A stretch of DNA of 64,000 bases. Origin: Sphingobacterium sp. (GTDB lineage Bacteria; Bacteroidota; Bacteroidia; Sphingobacteriales; Sphingobacteriaceae). The notes under the pieces are model-generated. The model was not told the DNA's origin. It saw only the letters and a list, made by a program, of their open reading frames with translations, and made no database searches. Position 1 is the first letter of the stretch. Every line of letters begins with the position of its first letter. Where the stretch lies: positions 744,001 to 808,000 of the forward strand of contig JAITTY010000006.1 in assembly GCA_031286695.1 (NCBI GenBank). Direction: 5' to 3'. Below are positions 9,953 through 19,903 of the stretch, piece by piece. A program made the translations under genes and the position numbers.

Positions 9953-10825
9953 ATGCGAAAAATGTTTCTGTTGATATGTTGATGGAGACATATTTGTTCG
10001 TTGTTTGAAGAAATGAGAGAAGGTAGAGAAATCCGAAAAACCTAATTCAATAATCGTAGATTTGATAGGGCTGTAGCTCGAACGCAGCAGATGCTGGGCC
10101 TCCTTTAGTAGGCGATTGTGAACTAGTTCGAGCGGCTTAACTTGCATATATTGACGCGTTAGCTTGCAAAGATAATTTGAAGTGACATTTAAGGCAGATG
10201 CATAATAGCTAATGCTGTGTTCTTGTTTGTAACGTAGCTCAATCAATTCGAGAAAGCTATTCAGCATAGGTGGATACGCATATGGTGCTAAATTATCGAT
10301 GTGTTTGGTTAAGGAGCGGTTGATCTCTATTAAGCTAGTTTGCAAACGTGATAAAATGATTGATAATAGTGGCTGATAATGATAGAGTTCCTCACGGATC
10401 TTATCGAATTCATAGCGGAGCTTTTCAAATTCATATGGCTCGATCTGAAGTATCGGATAATCTTTAAGAAATTTTATGTTGATTGAAAGCGTATAACATA
10501 ATTTTTCAAAATTTTGGCTGGGAATTCTAATATGATAAGCAGAGGTTTCTTTGAAAAAATAGAAAGAAGCTGACTGTCCGGGGAACATTAGATGAATTTG
10601 ATAACCCATCGTATCATGTTCCTCCTGATCAATCTGACGGCTACCTCCTTTCGAATGTATTAAGATAAGGGTCACCACCTCTTTGCTTTTGAGCATATGG
10701 CAGGTGTGTACCCTGATATTCCTCATTCGATATAAAAAACCGAGATGCTCTACTTCGTCGTCGCATGTTGTTATGTTTGCAGCATTAAATATAGTTATTT
10801 TGGTCTGCGGAGGTGTTAAGTGCAT
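9941..10825 (-). CDS. AraC-family transcriptional regulator
   Basis: A 294-residue regulator. The N-terminal about 180 residues are an effector-sensing AraC_binding-like cupin region (MGYQIHLMFPGQSASFYFF). The C-terminal about 100 residues form the two helix-turn-helix motifs of AraC/XylS proteins: YYASALNVTSNYLCKLTRQY, and the second helix pair ending in the hallmark ELGFSDFSTFSHFFKQRTNM with the PSTYQQ tail. It is transcribed away from the DoxX-type gene 10858-12114 that lies 32 bases upstream on the same strand, so the two are likely cotranscribed. The target genes are unknown. Confidence 0.9.
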   Translation of the reverse strand: MHLTPPQTKITIFNAANITTCDDEVEHLGFLYRMRNIRVHTCHMLKSKEVVTLILIHSKGGSRQIDQEEHDTMGYQIHLMFPGQSASFYFFKETSAYHIRIPSQNFEKLCYTLSINIKFLKDYPILQIEPYEFEKLRYEFDKIREELYHYQPLLSIILSRLQTSLIEINRSLTKHIDNLAPYAYPPMLNSFLELIELRYKQEHSISYYASALNVTSNYLCKLTRQYMQVKPLELVHNRLLKEAQHLLRSSYSPIKSTIIELGFSDFSTFSHFFKQRTNMSPSTYQQKHFSHKKS

Positions 10826-10857
10826 GATTTGTTTTATTTAGTTTTTACGATTCTTAT

Positions 10858-12114
10858 TTAACGATTATAGGGATATTCCTGTACCCAATGGAACTTGCGC
10901 TGCATTAATTCAAAGGCTTGCACGTCTTGTTTAATAAGTTTAATTTGCGCTGTATGGTCATCAAAGGTTTTTGTCAGAAGAATATTTCCGTCAGGGTTGA
11001 TCTGATAATCAAATTGATAATTGTTTAGGGTAATTTTCTTCCCAGCTGTATCAATAACAACGCTCTCCCTTTGTGGGTTATAGTCTGTGTTGCGTATGAA
11101 TACCTTGTTGTTATTAATTTCGAAAACAATAAGTCGCCAATTTTCGGGGATTGATTTGCGTTGTGTTCCCGATTGTTCAATACGGTAGATTCCATATAGT
11201 GGTGACTTCGTTAGGTACTCAGCTATCATTTTTTTTGTACTTAATATGCCTATGCCCTGTTGCACCATAAAGAGCAGTAACACGGCCAATTTGGCGATAA
11301 ACAAACTTTTTCTTTTCCAGCTTTTGTTGAATAGGGGTTGTTGGATAGGGAGTAACTGTACAGGTTTTCCTGAAATAAAAATTGCGAACAATGCTTTTAA
11401 GTAGGGAAGCAGTAGAAATATGGAAAGTAGCAGGAGTGCTGTGGAGACCATTTTAACAGGAACATCGTAAAAATAATTGACAGCCATAATATTGATACTG
11501 GTCGCAACCGTAATAAGTGCACCAGCAATCACCGTCTTTCTGAAAAGCAATAAGCCCGATAATATTTCTACTGAACCAATAAGTATATTGTAGCCTTGAG
11601 AATAACCGATATAGGTCCATGCGAGGCCCATAGGAGAATACTCGCCCAAGGGTTGCAGGAGTTGTGTTAACCTCGGCGGCTGCATTTGCATATAGAAGAC
11701 TTTGATGAGGCCATAGTTAATGAGCATAAAAGCAATATAATAGCGTATTGCTGTAGTTAACAAGTAAAAAAGGATACTATAGTTCGCTCTTCTTCGATCC
11801 AATATGGACCATAAAGCTGCCCCAACTAATGCCAGCAGGAGTAGGATGAATAAGGATATCCAGGCATAGGAGGTATCTCCACTTCCGTTGATGAAGATGC
11901 TGTGGTCGTAAGAATAGCGCAATATATTTTCTGCAAACCAGGGAGTCAACCTTTGCATAAAATGGGTAAGAGGGGTGCTGATATATCCATATAACGGATA
12001 AGTGCCGTTATTAAAAACAAGAATAAACGACAAAATGAAAATAAAGGAAAATCGAAAACCTAATTTTCTAAAAGCAGGCCACCGTTCTGGGCCGTTTTCG
12101 TTAAGAATATGCAT
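10858..12114 (-). CDS. DoxX-family integral membrane protein, long form
   Basis: A 418-residue inner membrane protein with about 8 hydrophobic helices (examples around residues 22-42, 85-105, 120-145, 170-190, 195-215, 220-245, 270-290). The central part, IAFMLINYGLIKVFYMQMQPP and SVEILSGLLLFRKTVIAGAL, fits the DoxX/SURF4-like superfamily. The last about 110 residues are soluble and beta-rich and are not part of the common short DoxX proteins. DoxX proteins are linked to quinone or thiol redox processes in some bacteria, but no activity can be assigned here. It precedes the AraC regulator on the same strand. Confidence 0.75.
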   Translation of the reverse strand: MHILNENGPERWPAFRKLGFRFSFIFILSFILVFNNGTYPLYGYISTPLTHFMQRLTPWFAENILRYSYDHSIFINGSGDTSYAWISLFILLLLALVGAALWSILDRRRANYSILFYLLTTAIRYYIAFMLINYGLIKVFYMQMQPPRLTQLLQPLGEYSPMGLAWTYIGYSQGYNILIGSVEILSGLLLFRKTVIAGALITVATSINIMAVNYFYDVPVKMVSTALLLLSIFLLLPYLKALFAIFISGKPVQLLPIQQPLFNKSWKRKSLFIAKLAVLLLFMVQQGIGILSTKKMIAEYLTKSPLYGIYRIEQSGTQRKSIPENWRLIVFEINNNKVFIRNTDYNPQRESVVIDTAGKKITLNNYQFDYQINPDGNILLTKTFDDHTAQIKLIKQDVQAFELMQRKFHWVQEYPYNR

Positions 12115-12258
12115 GATTAAAGTTTATAGTATTTAAGTTAATATTTTTTGTTAAAATAGGTCGTATGTTTATTGAAATAAATAATCGATTAAATAGTAAA
12201 TAATCATTACGATGTATTTGAACAGAAGTTTTTATCTTGCTCCTAAAAAATAAGAATC

Positions 12259-12825
12259 ATGGACAAGATCAAACAATATTTTGAATCGCTCGTTGTCATG
12301 AATGATACGGACTGGGAAGTATTTTCCGCTAAGCTTGTTAAGATGGAGTTTCCAAAAAAATCACTGATTTTGGAAATTGGAAAAACGGAGCAGTACCTAT
12401 CTTTTATCGAGAAAGGAATTGTACGTTTCAATATCCCAAAACTGGACTATGATTTTACTTTTGGATTTGCTTTCGAAAACTCTTTTGTAAGTGGGTACGA
12501 TTCTTTTTTGACGCAGCAGCCCTCATCCTATCATCTCGAGGCAATAACAGATTGTATTTTATGGCGGATATCGTTTGAGGATCTCCATGCGGTATATCAA
12601 ACAACAACGGTTGGGAACCTAATTGGTCGGAAAGCTGTTGAGGACATTTTTCTAAAAAAAATGAAACGAGAACTAACGCTACTTGAAGATTCGGCAAAAA
12701 CCAGGTATATCAATTTGATGCAGGAGCAACCTGAACTGATTCGGAATATTCCCTTAAAATATCTGGCTTCTTATATCGGTATCAGACCGCAGTCGTTAAG
12801 TCGGATCCGGAAGGAAATTTATTAA
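12259..12825 (+). CDS. Crp/Fnr-family regulator (cyclic-nucleotide-binding-like)
   Basis: A 188-residue protein with an N-terminal cyclic nucleotide-binding-like beta-roll (about residues 25-115, including FPKKSLILEIGKTEQYLSFI and EKGIVRFNI) and a short C-terminal winged helix ending in LKYLASYIGIRPQSLSRIRK, which is the recognition helix of the Bacteroidota Crp/Fnr group. There is no Cys cluster for an iron-sulphur centre, so oxygen sensing of the FNR kind is unlikely. The gene lies 51 bases upstream of a DoxX-like gene and is divergent from the longer DoxX gene, suggesting local control. Confidence 0.9.
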   Translation: MDKIKQYFESLVVMNDTDWEVFSAKLVKMEFPKKSLILEIGKTEQYLSFIEKGIVRFNIPKLDYDFTFGFAFENSFVSGYDSFLTQQPSSYHLEAITDCILWRISFEDLHAVYQTTTVGNLIGRKAVEDIFLKKMKRELTLLEDSAKTRYINLMQEQPELIRNIPLKYLASYIGIRPQSLSRIRKEIY

Positions 12826-12876
12826 CAATTGTTCATTGATAAAAGAAGGAGAGGGACCTAATTTTGAAATAAAAAC

Positions 12877-13326
12877 ATGAAACCACTCTTTGTATTGATC
12901 GTCGTCTTTATTATCTCTAATGTAAGTACGCTGTTGCTGAAGGGCACATTGGATTATTGTCTTTCTGGTAAAATAGCACTGGCCGTTATGCTACTGTTTA
13001 CATCATTGGGGCATCTATTGTATACGAAGGGAATGACGCTGATGCTGCCGGAATTTATTCCATTTAAAAAGGAAATGATCTATGCAACCGGATTGTTGGA
13101 AGCCTTTGCAGCTATTGGGCTATTTGTTCCACAGGTAAGCCGTATGACCGGGATACTTTTGTTCGTTTTTTTTCTGTTGATATTGCCCACAAATATCCGT
13201 GCAAGCTTAAAACATATAAATTATGAGACAGCTACGTTCGATGGACCAGGTCCAAGTTATCTATGGTTTCGTATTCCTTTTCAAATCTTGCTTATCGCTT
13301 GGACCTATTATTTTGTGATTCATTAA
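12877..13326 (+). CDS. DoxX-like four-helix membrane protein
   Basis: A 149-residue protein with four hydrophobic helices (about residues 3-23, 31-48, 68-85, 92-108) plus a C-terminal helix, and a polar C-terminal stretch NIRASLKHINYETATFDGPG that recurs in small DoxX-like proteins of Bacteroidota. It follows the Crp/Fnr gene at 51 bases and is probably cotranscribed with it, an arrangement common for this regulator type. The biochemical role is unknown. Confidence 0.75.
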   Translation: MKPLFVLIVVFIISNVSTLLLKGTLDYCLSGKIALAVMLLFTSLGHLLYTKGMTLMLPEFIPFKKEMIYATGLLEAFAAIGLFVPQVSRMTGILLFVFFLLILPTNIRASLKHINYETATFDGPGPSYLWFRIPFQILLIAWTYYFVIH

Positions 13327-13395
13327 ATCAGGTTTCTTAACCAAAAGATAGCATTAAATTAATATGGAGTTGTTTAGTTTTATTTAACAATTTTT

Positions 13396-13403
13396 TATTT
13401 TTG
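13396..13403 (+). promoter_or_regulatory. Bacteroidota-type -7 box of the HAD hydrolase gene
   Basis: TATTTTTG matches TAnnTTTG exactly. It sits 22 bases upstream of the ATG at 13426, with a TTG at 13370-13372 as a loosely spaced -33 element. Confidence 0.55.
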
Positions 13404-13425
13404 CTAAACTTTTAGGTTTAATAAA

Positions 13426-14136
13426 ATGAAAGAAGCAATCAAGATGGTCGTATTTGACATGGCAGGTACGACAGTGAACGAAAATAATATTGTCTATAAG
13501 ACACTTAGAAATGCGATAAATACGATAGGAAGTTATGAACTTACGTTAACGGAAGTATTGGCACATGGCGCAGGTAAGGAAAAGTTGCAAGCGATCAAAA
13601 CAGTGCTTAAAAATAGCCTGAATCTTGTTGATGATGAATTGGCACAACGCATGTTTACTTTGTTTTTAGCGGAGCTGGAGCATGCTTATGAAGTGGAGGA
13701 AATTTATCCTAATGGAAATGCGGAGGAGCTTTTTGCTGCATTGAAAGACCGTGATATTTTACGTGTGTTGAATACGGGATATGACCGAAAAACTGCGGAG
13801 TCGCTTTTAGAAAAGCTTAACTGGAAAGTAGGGAAGGATGTAGATGCATTAATTACAGCATCTGATGTGCCTCGAAACAGACCCTATCCAGATATGATTG
13901 AACTAGCGATGCAAAAATTTGAAATTGCCGATCCGGCTGCTGTTGTAAAGATTGGAGACTCTATTATCGATATACAAGAGGGGCAGCAAGCAGGCTGTGG
14001 TTTGAGTATCGGTATCACAACCGGTGCACATAATGTGGCTCAGCTCACATCAGCAAATCCGGATTATGTGATCAACGATTTATTGGAGATAGTTCCGATT
14101 ATTGAAAAATACACGATAACCAGCCAGGTGGGCTGA
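13426..14136 (+). CDS. HAD-superfamily phosphonatase-like hydrolase
   Basis: A 236-residue soluble phosphohydrolase of the phosphonoacetaldehyde-hydrolase-like branch. HAD motif I is VFDMAGTTV (nucleophile Asp at about residue 10; the second acid is replaced by Ala, as in phosphonatases). A helical cap follows (about 20-95) containing the lysine of GAGKEKL. Motif II is the Thr of LNTGYD, and motifs III/IV are in PDMIELAM and VKIGDSIIDIQEG. Real phosphonatases need a cap lysine to form an imine with phosphonoacetaldehyde. Whether K68 or a neighbour does this here is unknown, and no other phosphonate genes are nearby. It has its own -7 box and ends at a strong shared terminator. Confidence 0.82.
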   Translation: MKEAIKMVVFDMAGTTVNENNIVYKTLRNAINTIGSYELTLTEVLAHGAGKEKLQAIKTVLKNSLNLVDDELAQRMFTLFLAELEHAYEVEEIYPNGNAEELFAALKDRDILRVLNTGYDRKTAESLLEKLNWKVGKDVDALITASDVPRNRPYPDMIELAMQKFEIADPAAVVKIGDSIIDIQEGQQAGCGLSIGITTGAHNVAQLTSANPDYVINDLLEIVPIIEKYTITSQVG

Positions 14137-14155
14137 TGTTATTTTCCATTCAACG

Positions 14156-14192
14156 AAAAGCGGGTGTTTCAAACAAGAAACACCCGCTTTTT
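14156..14192. terminator. Strong bidirectional terminator
   Basis: Inverted repeat of 15 bp, AAAAGCGGGTGTTTC (14156-14170) and GAAACACCCGCTTTT (14177-14191), with a 6-base loop and T/A tracts on both sides. It separates the converging HAD hydrolase and beta-barrel genes. Confidence 0.95.
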
Positions 14193-14212
14193 GTTGATAA
14201 GACTCACAACTA

Positions 14213-16744
14213 TTATTGCATTTGTATACCTTCCATTGAATTCTGATTTTTGTTTTTCTTAAACATATTCATATCCATTTTCCCAAAACGGTAGGAAAGA
14301 TTCAATTTGATCAACTGTGGGTTAGAAAGTCGATAATAGGTTTGGGAGAATCCTTCACCCGATGAAACAATGGTATTGCCACGTGTTCTGAAGATATCGT
14401 TGATGGCCAATGTTGCTGAGGCAGCCTGATTTTTCAAGAAGCTTTTCTTGATGGCAAAATCGATACCATAGAATGGTTTGATATAGCCTTGTGAAGAGCT
14501 TTGCGCCTGGTTCATTGGTGGGCCGAATGTTTGACCCTGTGTAACTGGCATATTTGTTTTTCCCTGATATTCAAACGCTAGCTGTAAATTCCAGTTTTTC
14601 TGTAAGTTGAATGTATTGTTCAATTTTCCAAATACCGTCCACATACCTTCCGATGGTGTTTTCTCATCCACTTCAATTTTAGAATTGTAGAAGTTGAGGT
14701 CTGCTGTCAGATCCCACCATTTTTTGAGATTATTGGTATAAGTGAATTCGGCTCCATAATTTTTGCTGGAATTGGCATTGATATAGGTGTTGATGAAATC
14801 CATTTTGTTCGTCACCGGATTAAGTTCTTGTGTCAGGTAACGTGTAATTAGGTTATTTGTAGATTTATAGTATACCGTTGCCAAAAATGTACCTTTTCCA
14901 TGTGTACGACTGTAGGAAAGTTCGCCCGAAGTGGTGAATTCAGGAACAAGATCAGGGTTACCGCGTGTAATATTCAAGCTATCCGTGTAATCAACAAATG
15001 GGATGAGCTGAAAGAAGTTCGGACGGTTGACACGACGGGTTACGCTCATCTGTATTTGGTCTTTTTCGGTCAGCTTTTTGCTTAAGAACAAAGAAGGAAA
15101 TAAGCTAAGGGGATACTTATTGTGAAACTTTTCGTTTGTATTTAATAGTTCTCCGTCGTACGTGGAGCTTTCTGCGCGCAGCCCAACTTTATAGGATACC
15201 CAGTCTTTGAAATTCCCTCCAAGTGATGCATAGGCTGCATAGACGCTGTTTTTATTGTTATAGTTGGCTGAAGCTGCGGTGATATTTTCAAAATCCTCTT
15301 TGTCCACTGCTTTTAAGGAATTATTGTTGAGATTTTTGAGCTTATTGATCTGTGCACGAACACCGGTTTCGAGTTTCATGCCATTTTTGAATGGTTTGAC
15401 ATAATCTGCCTGCACAGTCATGAATTTATTATCACCGGAGCCGATGTTTTTTTGGATCTGAGTTCCGCTGATTTCGCTGCTTGCATTGAGGTAATTGGTG
15501 GTATATAGCCCATTGGATGTGTTGGTGCCGCCAAAATAATTAAAGTCGACAGATAATTCCTCACCTTCAGTCTTGAATTTTTGGACAAGACCGGCTTGCA
15601 ATCCGCGTGGTTTAAAGCTTCTTTCAGATTCGGAAATCCGATCACTAAACGATTCGCTCCCTCCGGACTTGGTTAAGATCGACGAGTTCTCATTCGGCTT
15701 AAATTTACCTTGAACCAATACTCCGGCTACAGATAGCGTTGTTTTGGGACTTAAGTCGTAATCTACGCCGAGCCGGCCGAAGGTAATCATACCTTTTGTT
15801 TTGCCTTCAATATCTTGATCTACTGTTGATTCTACGCCATTAATTGTACTGGTACGGTGGCTGTCGCCCTCGGTGTTGGTCCGCATGCGCATATTCATTC
15901 CCGTCAGTGAAATGTTGAATTTATTTTGACGCAGATTTAAACTACCCATAAAGTTGGTTCAGCCAAAGCGGTCCCCACCCAAGGTGACCATACCATTGTA
16001 TCCAGCTTTCTTATTTTTTTTCAGGATAATGTTAAGGATACCGGCCATACTTCCCGAAGCGTCATATTTGGCAGATGGATTTGTGATGATCTCGATTTTA
16101 TCAATGACATCAGCCGGAATTTGATCCGGTGTAAGAGTGGTCGGTTTTCCGTCGACAAAAATTGTTGGCGCTGCATTTCTCAGTTTTACGTTGCCGTCGA
16201 TATCTACTTGAACAGAAGGCATATTTCGGAGTACATCGATTGCCGTACCACCGGCTGCAACGATATTTTTCTCAACGTTGAATACTTTTTTGTCGATGTC
16301 CATTTCCAGTAGTGCCTTACGGCCAGTCACGGTGACTTCTTCGAGCTTACGGTTGTCATTTTCCAGTTTAATTGCGCCGAGATCTTTGGTTGTTGTTTTG
16401 CTATCGCTATAGTCTACAGCTAGATCGATCGGTGCATAGCCTACAGAGCTAATTTTTAGCTTCCATTTTTCTTTTGGTGAAATGGCTGCAAAATTGAATT
16501 TTCCATTTTCTGAAGAGCTAGTACTTTTTACAAGAATTTCCCTTTCTTTACCTGTAGCTTGATCCTTGATAACCTTCAATAAATTCACGGAAGCTTGTGC
16601 GATAGGTTTCCCGTTGTTGTCCACAATTTGGCCAGAGAGCTGACCTTCGGACATGGCGAAAGCGGGACGACCGCCTGCGGGGGCTTGAGCGTGTACAGAA
16701 GCAACCGCAGTTGCCATTAGCGCTATTGCTATAAATTTTTTCAT
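14213..16744 (-). pseudogene. Outer membrane beta-barrel (TonB-receptor-like, OMP_b-brl_3) gene interrupted by one in-frame TGA
   Basis: The gene reads leftwards from ATG 16744. The first 261 codons give a signal peptide (VASVHAQ), a carboxypeptidase-regulatory-like domain (GQLSGQIVDNNGKPIAQASV, about residues 33-115) and the TonB plug (VEEVTVTGRK-like strand, then NPSAKYDASGSMAGILNIIL). At 15959-15961 there is a TGA in the same frame, and without any shift the frame then continues for about 580 codons of beta-barrel ending at 14213 (LSYRFGKMDM). The two pieces are complementary parts of one roughly 840-residue protein, the normal family length. A CGA or GGA to TGA change, or a sequencing error, would explain it. 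If real, the product is only a plug without a barrel. It lies 155 bases behind the LytTR regulator and may be controlled by it. Confidence 0.8.
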
Positions 16745-16898
16745 TTTTTCTTTGCTATTCTATCGGCTACGCGGATTAGGCTGTTCGATAGTACGCAAAT
16801 TTGAAAAGGATTTTTTAGCTATGCAATCATCTGTAGACCGAAGCGAAGAATGTGTAGACGAACGGATAATTGTATCGATTCAATTTGCTGCGATGGCA

Positions 16899-17588
16899 TT
16901 AGATAAACTGTTCAATATTTTTGATATATTTTTTACCTATAGGAAGTGCGGTTTCGGGTAAGGTAAGTTTGCTTTGTGCGACCTGCTCAATACGATTTTT
17001 ATTGACAATAAAGGAATTGTGTATGCGTAGGAAGTCTACTGTAGGTAATATTTTTTCCATTCCCCTGAGGTTGCTACGCGTAAGGAGCGGTGACTCACGG
17101 TCCACCAGGTATATTTTTACATAGTCTTTCAGGCCTTCGATGTAACTGATTTCATGGAGAAAAATTTTCGTCTTTTTGTATTCTACATTAACGATAATAT
17201 GGTCCTGTTCGTGTAGCTGTTTTGCCCGGAGTAGCATACCTTCTTCCACTTTTCGGACTGCGGCTGCAAGTCGTTCTTTTGAAATGGGTTTAAGCAGATA
17301 ATCTATAGCATTTAGCTCGAAACCTTCAACAGCATATTGGTGATAGGCCGTGGTGAAGATAACTAAGGGGCGGGGAGCGAGTTCGCGAATAAACTGTGTG
17401 CCCAATTGATCGGGCATTTCAATATCCAGAAAAATCAGATCGATAGTGTGATCTTTTAAATATTCTTCAGCTTCGGCCGTCGCATTAAATTTACGGGCGA
17501 CTTCGATTTGTTCAAAATTCAATAAGTCGTCTTCTAAAATGTTGAGCGCGAAGGGTTCATCATCTATTAGTATACATTTAATCTTCAT
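16899..17588 (-). CDS. LytTR-family response regulator
   Basis: A 229-residue response regulator. The receiver domain (about residues 1-120) has the acidic pair in LIDDEPFA, the phosphoacceptor Asp in IFLDIEMPDQLG, and the switch Lys in LLKPISKERL. A LytTR DNA-binding domain follows (about 130-229), with ISYIEGLKDYVKIYL and FLRIHNSFIVNKNRIEQV as landmarks. Its start overlaps the end of the histidine kinase gene by 11 bases, so the pair is translated together. The output gene is probably the beta-barrel gene just downstream. Confidence 0.94.
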   Translation of the reverse strand: MKIKCILIDDEPFALNILEDDLLNFEQIEVARKFNATAEAEEYLKDHTIDLIFLDIEMPDQLGTQFIRELAPRPLVIFTTAYHQYAVEGFELNAIDYLLKPISKERLAAAVRKVEEGMLLRAKQLHEQDHIIVNVEYKKTKIFLHEISYIEGLKDYVKIYLVDRESPLLTRSNLRGMEKILPTVDFLRIHNSFIVNKNRIEQVAQSKLTLPETALPIGKKYIKNIEQFI

Positions 17589-18618
17589 CGGTCATCAGTT
17601 TTAGGGTTACTTCGAAATCTCCAGCATCGGTTTTTCTGATCCTGAGGTCATGTCGATTGGGATACAATAATTGTAATCGTCTGCGTACATTGGTCAGTCC
17701 TATACCCTCGTTTGGACGCGGTTCCGTATGTTGTAAGATTTTATTGCGGGATATAAAGATAATGCCACTTTGAGTTTCCTGAAATTGAAACTGTATCTGT
17801 GGTGCAGTTTTGCTGTCCACACCGTACTTAAATGCATTTTCAACAAAATGGATGAAGAGTAATGGGGGGATCATTCTGTTTTTGAGCTTGTCTTCGATAT
17901 CTAGTGCTACATTTCCTTGAATAGGAAGACGAAGGGTCTGTAAGGCTATAAAATTGCGCATATGGTCGATCTCTTTAAAAAGCTCGACTTTGGGACCGTC
18001 TACTTCGTAAAGTATATAGCGTAACATTTCGGATAACTTAACAATAGTGTCTTCTGAATCTGCTGATTGTTTACGAATAAGCCAACGGATATTATTGAGT
18101 GTATTGAATAAGAAATGTGGGCTGATCTGAAGTTTTAACATGGTTAGTTCTGCGGTTGTTTTTTCAAGCGCAATCTGTTTGTTGAGCTCCTTTTGTCGGG
18201 CTTGCTCATCGTAGAGGAAGATCATCGAAGATGTGATCATACAGAGGGAATATATAATGCCTGGGCCGATGACCAACCGTACGAAAAGAATATTTTCTTT
18301 GGTCAAATGAGCGAGCTCTCCATCTGGATTAAAATAGACTATACTGTAATTCAGTGCTACATAGGTGGCGAATCCAAGTGCCATTAATAGTACAAAGACC
18401 TTTCTGCGACCAAAAAAATAGGTGGGTGCAACAACGTAGCAATGCAAGTAAAAATGAGTAGCCAGGAACACAATATTTACTAAATGCGATAATGCCGAAT
18501 AGGGTTTGAAATCTACGATTTTATCCGGCTGGTAGAGATACGTAATAAAGGGTAAAAGCAGCAATATCGTCCAGATGACAATATGTAAATAGAATTTTCT
18601 GAAGAATCTGCCAATCAT
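17578..18618 (-). CDS. LytS/YehU-type sensor histidine kinase
   Basis: A 346-residue kinase with four transmembrane helices in the first about 150 residues (7TM-like or LytS-type membrane sensor without a large periplasmic domain). The His_kinase domain follows, with phosphoacceptor motif KLQISPHFLFNTLNNIRW, then HATPase_c with the N-box FVENAFKYG and the G-box NEGIGLTNVRRRL. It partners the overlapping LytTR regulator. A recognisable promoter lies upstream, with -7 box at 18656-18663. Confidence 0.94.
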   Translation of the reverse strand: MIGRFFRKFYLHIVIWTILLLLPFITYLYQPDKIVDFKPYSALSHLVNIVFLATHFYLHCYVVAPTYFFGRRKVFVLLMALGFATYVALNYSIVYFNPDGELAHLTKENILFVRLVIGPGIIYSLCMITSSMIFLYDEQARQKELNKQIALEKTTAELTMLKLQISPHFLFNTLNNIRWLIRKQSADSEDTIVKLSEMLRYILYEVDGPKVELFKEIDHMRNFIALQTLRLPIQGNVALDIEDKLKNRMIPPLLFIHFVENAFKYGVDSKTAPQIQFQFQETQSGIIFISRNKILQHTEPRPNEGIGLTNVRRRLQLLYPNRHDLRIRKTDAGDFEVTLKLMTDED

Positions 18619-18655
18619 GTTAAGTCTAATTAATCCCTTTATTTTTGGATAAGAC

Positions 18656-18686
18656 CAAACTTAGATAAATTGCTTTTTATATGCAA
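18656..18686 (-). promoter_or_regulatory. Promoter of the LytS/LytTR operon
   Basis: Read on the minus strand: TTG at 18686-18684, 20 bases, then TAAGTTTG at 18663-18656. This fits the Bacteroidota consensus TTG-N19/20-TAnnTTTG and lies 38 bases from the kinase start codon. Confidence 0.7.
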
Positions 18687-18897
18687 TATAAATACGTTGC
18701 TATGCAAAAAGAATTATTCATCGAAGCCTGTTTTGCTAAGGTTATCATGACTTGTAGTCAATCGACAAGGTGTTAAAAACATGACCTGCTGTTAAATGAT
18801 ATGATGTTTAAAAGAGGTTTACGAAAGAAAATGAAAGCGGGAAATACGCTGGACTGTTGGAAATAGTTTTGTATTTTGCAGGTATAAACTTTATAAC

Positions 18898-19884
18898 GTG
18901 ACATTCAATCCAAACCGATATCAGAATATGCCCTACAGACGCTGTGGGAAGAGTGGTATTCTCTTGCCAGCGATATCATTGGGGCTTTGGCAAAATTTTG
19001 GTGAAACCGATATTCAAGCTGTATTCCGGAAAACATTGGTGACCGCTTTTGATCGTGGGATCACCCATTTTGACCTTGCCAATAATTATGGTCCTCCTCC
19101 GGGAAGTGCAGAAGAGAACTTTGGGCAGATATTACGTGCCGATTTTGTGGGCTATCGCGATGAACTTTTAATTTCCACTAAAGCGGGGTATACCATGTGG
19201 CCGGGTCCGTATGGTGATTGGGGAAGTCGTAAATATTTGATGGCCAGTTTACATCAGAGCTTAAAACGGATGAAGCTCGATTATGTGGATATATTTTACC
19301 ATCATCGACCGGATCCGAATACGCCGTTGGAGGAGACGATGGCAGCATTGCGAGATATTGTTCTTCAAGGAAAGGCCTGCTATGTAGGTTTGTCCAATTA
19401 TCCTCCTAATCTTGCTAAGACAGCTGCTGCGTTATTGCGTGCAATGGGGACACCATGCCTTATTCATCAGCCTAAGTATTCGATGCTGGTGCGGACACCT
19501 GAGGAGGGACTTTTGGACGTCCTGCAGGCAGAAGGAATCGGAGCGATCGCTTTCTCTCCTTTGGCGCAAGGATTGCTAACCAACAAATATTTAGGGGGCA
19601 TTCCGGCAGATTCCCGCGCTTCGAAAGAGCATTTTTTGAAAAGTGACATGATCACTGCTGAATTGATGGAGAAGATCGACCGGTTGAATAATCTTGCGAT
19701 ACATAGAGGTCAAACATTGGCTCAAATGGCCATTGCATGGTTGTTGAAAGACGAGCGCGTAAGCTCCGTTTTGGTAGGAGCGAGAAATAGTGAACAACTG
19801 GTTGATTCACTCAAGGCCTTGGACAGGTTGGACTTCACGACGGATGAATTGACGCTTATTGATTCTATTTTGAAGTATAATTAA
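18898..19884 (+). CDS. Aldo/keto reductase, YghZ (L-glyceraldehyde 3-phosphate reductase) subgroup
   Basis: A 328-residue NADPH-dependent (beta/alpha)8-barrel reductase. I keep the GTG start at 18898 because the resulting N-terminus (NPNRYQNMPYRRCGKSG) aligns with the start of YghZ/KCNAB-like proteins; an internal ATG at 18928 would remove it. Catalytic residues of the superfamily are visible: Asp and Tyr in FDLANNYGPPPGSAEE (about residues 58-75), Lys in ISTKAGY, and His in IFYHHRPDPN. The C-terminal NADP site is in VLVGARNSEQLVDSL. A TAnnTTTG box occurs at 18864-18871. It is followed after 19 bases by a DUF1905/YdeI gene in the same direction. Confidence 0.9.
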   Translation: MTFNPNRYQNMPYRRCGKSGILLPAISLGLWQNFGETDIQAVFRKTLVTAFDRGITHFDLANNYGPPPGSAEENFGQILRADFVGYRDELLISTKAGYTMWPGPYGDWGSRKYLMASLHQSLKRMKLDYVDIFYHHRPDPNTPLEETMAALRDIVLQGKACYVGLSNYPPNLAKTAAALLRAMGTPCLIHQPKYSMLVRTPEEGLLDVLQAEGIGAIAFSPLAQGLLTNKYLGGIPADSRASKEHFLKSDMITAELMEKIDRLNNLAIHRGQTLAQMAIAWLLKDERVSSVLVGARNSEQLVDSLKALDRLDFTTDELTLIDSILKYN

Positions 19885-19903
19885 TCACCTAATTGATCGT
19901 TTA

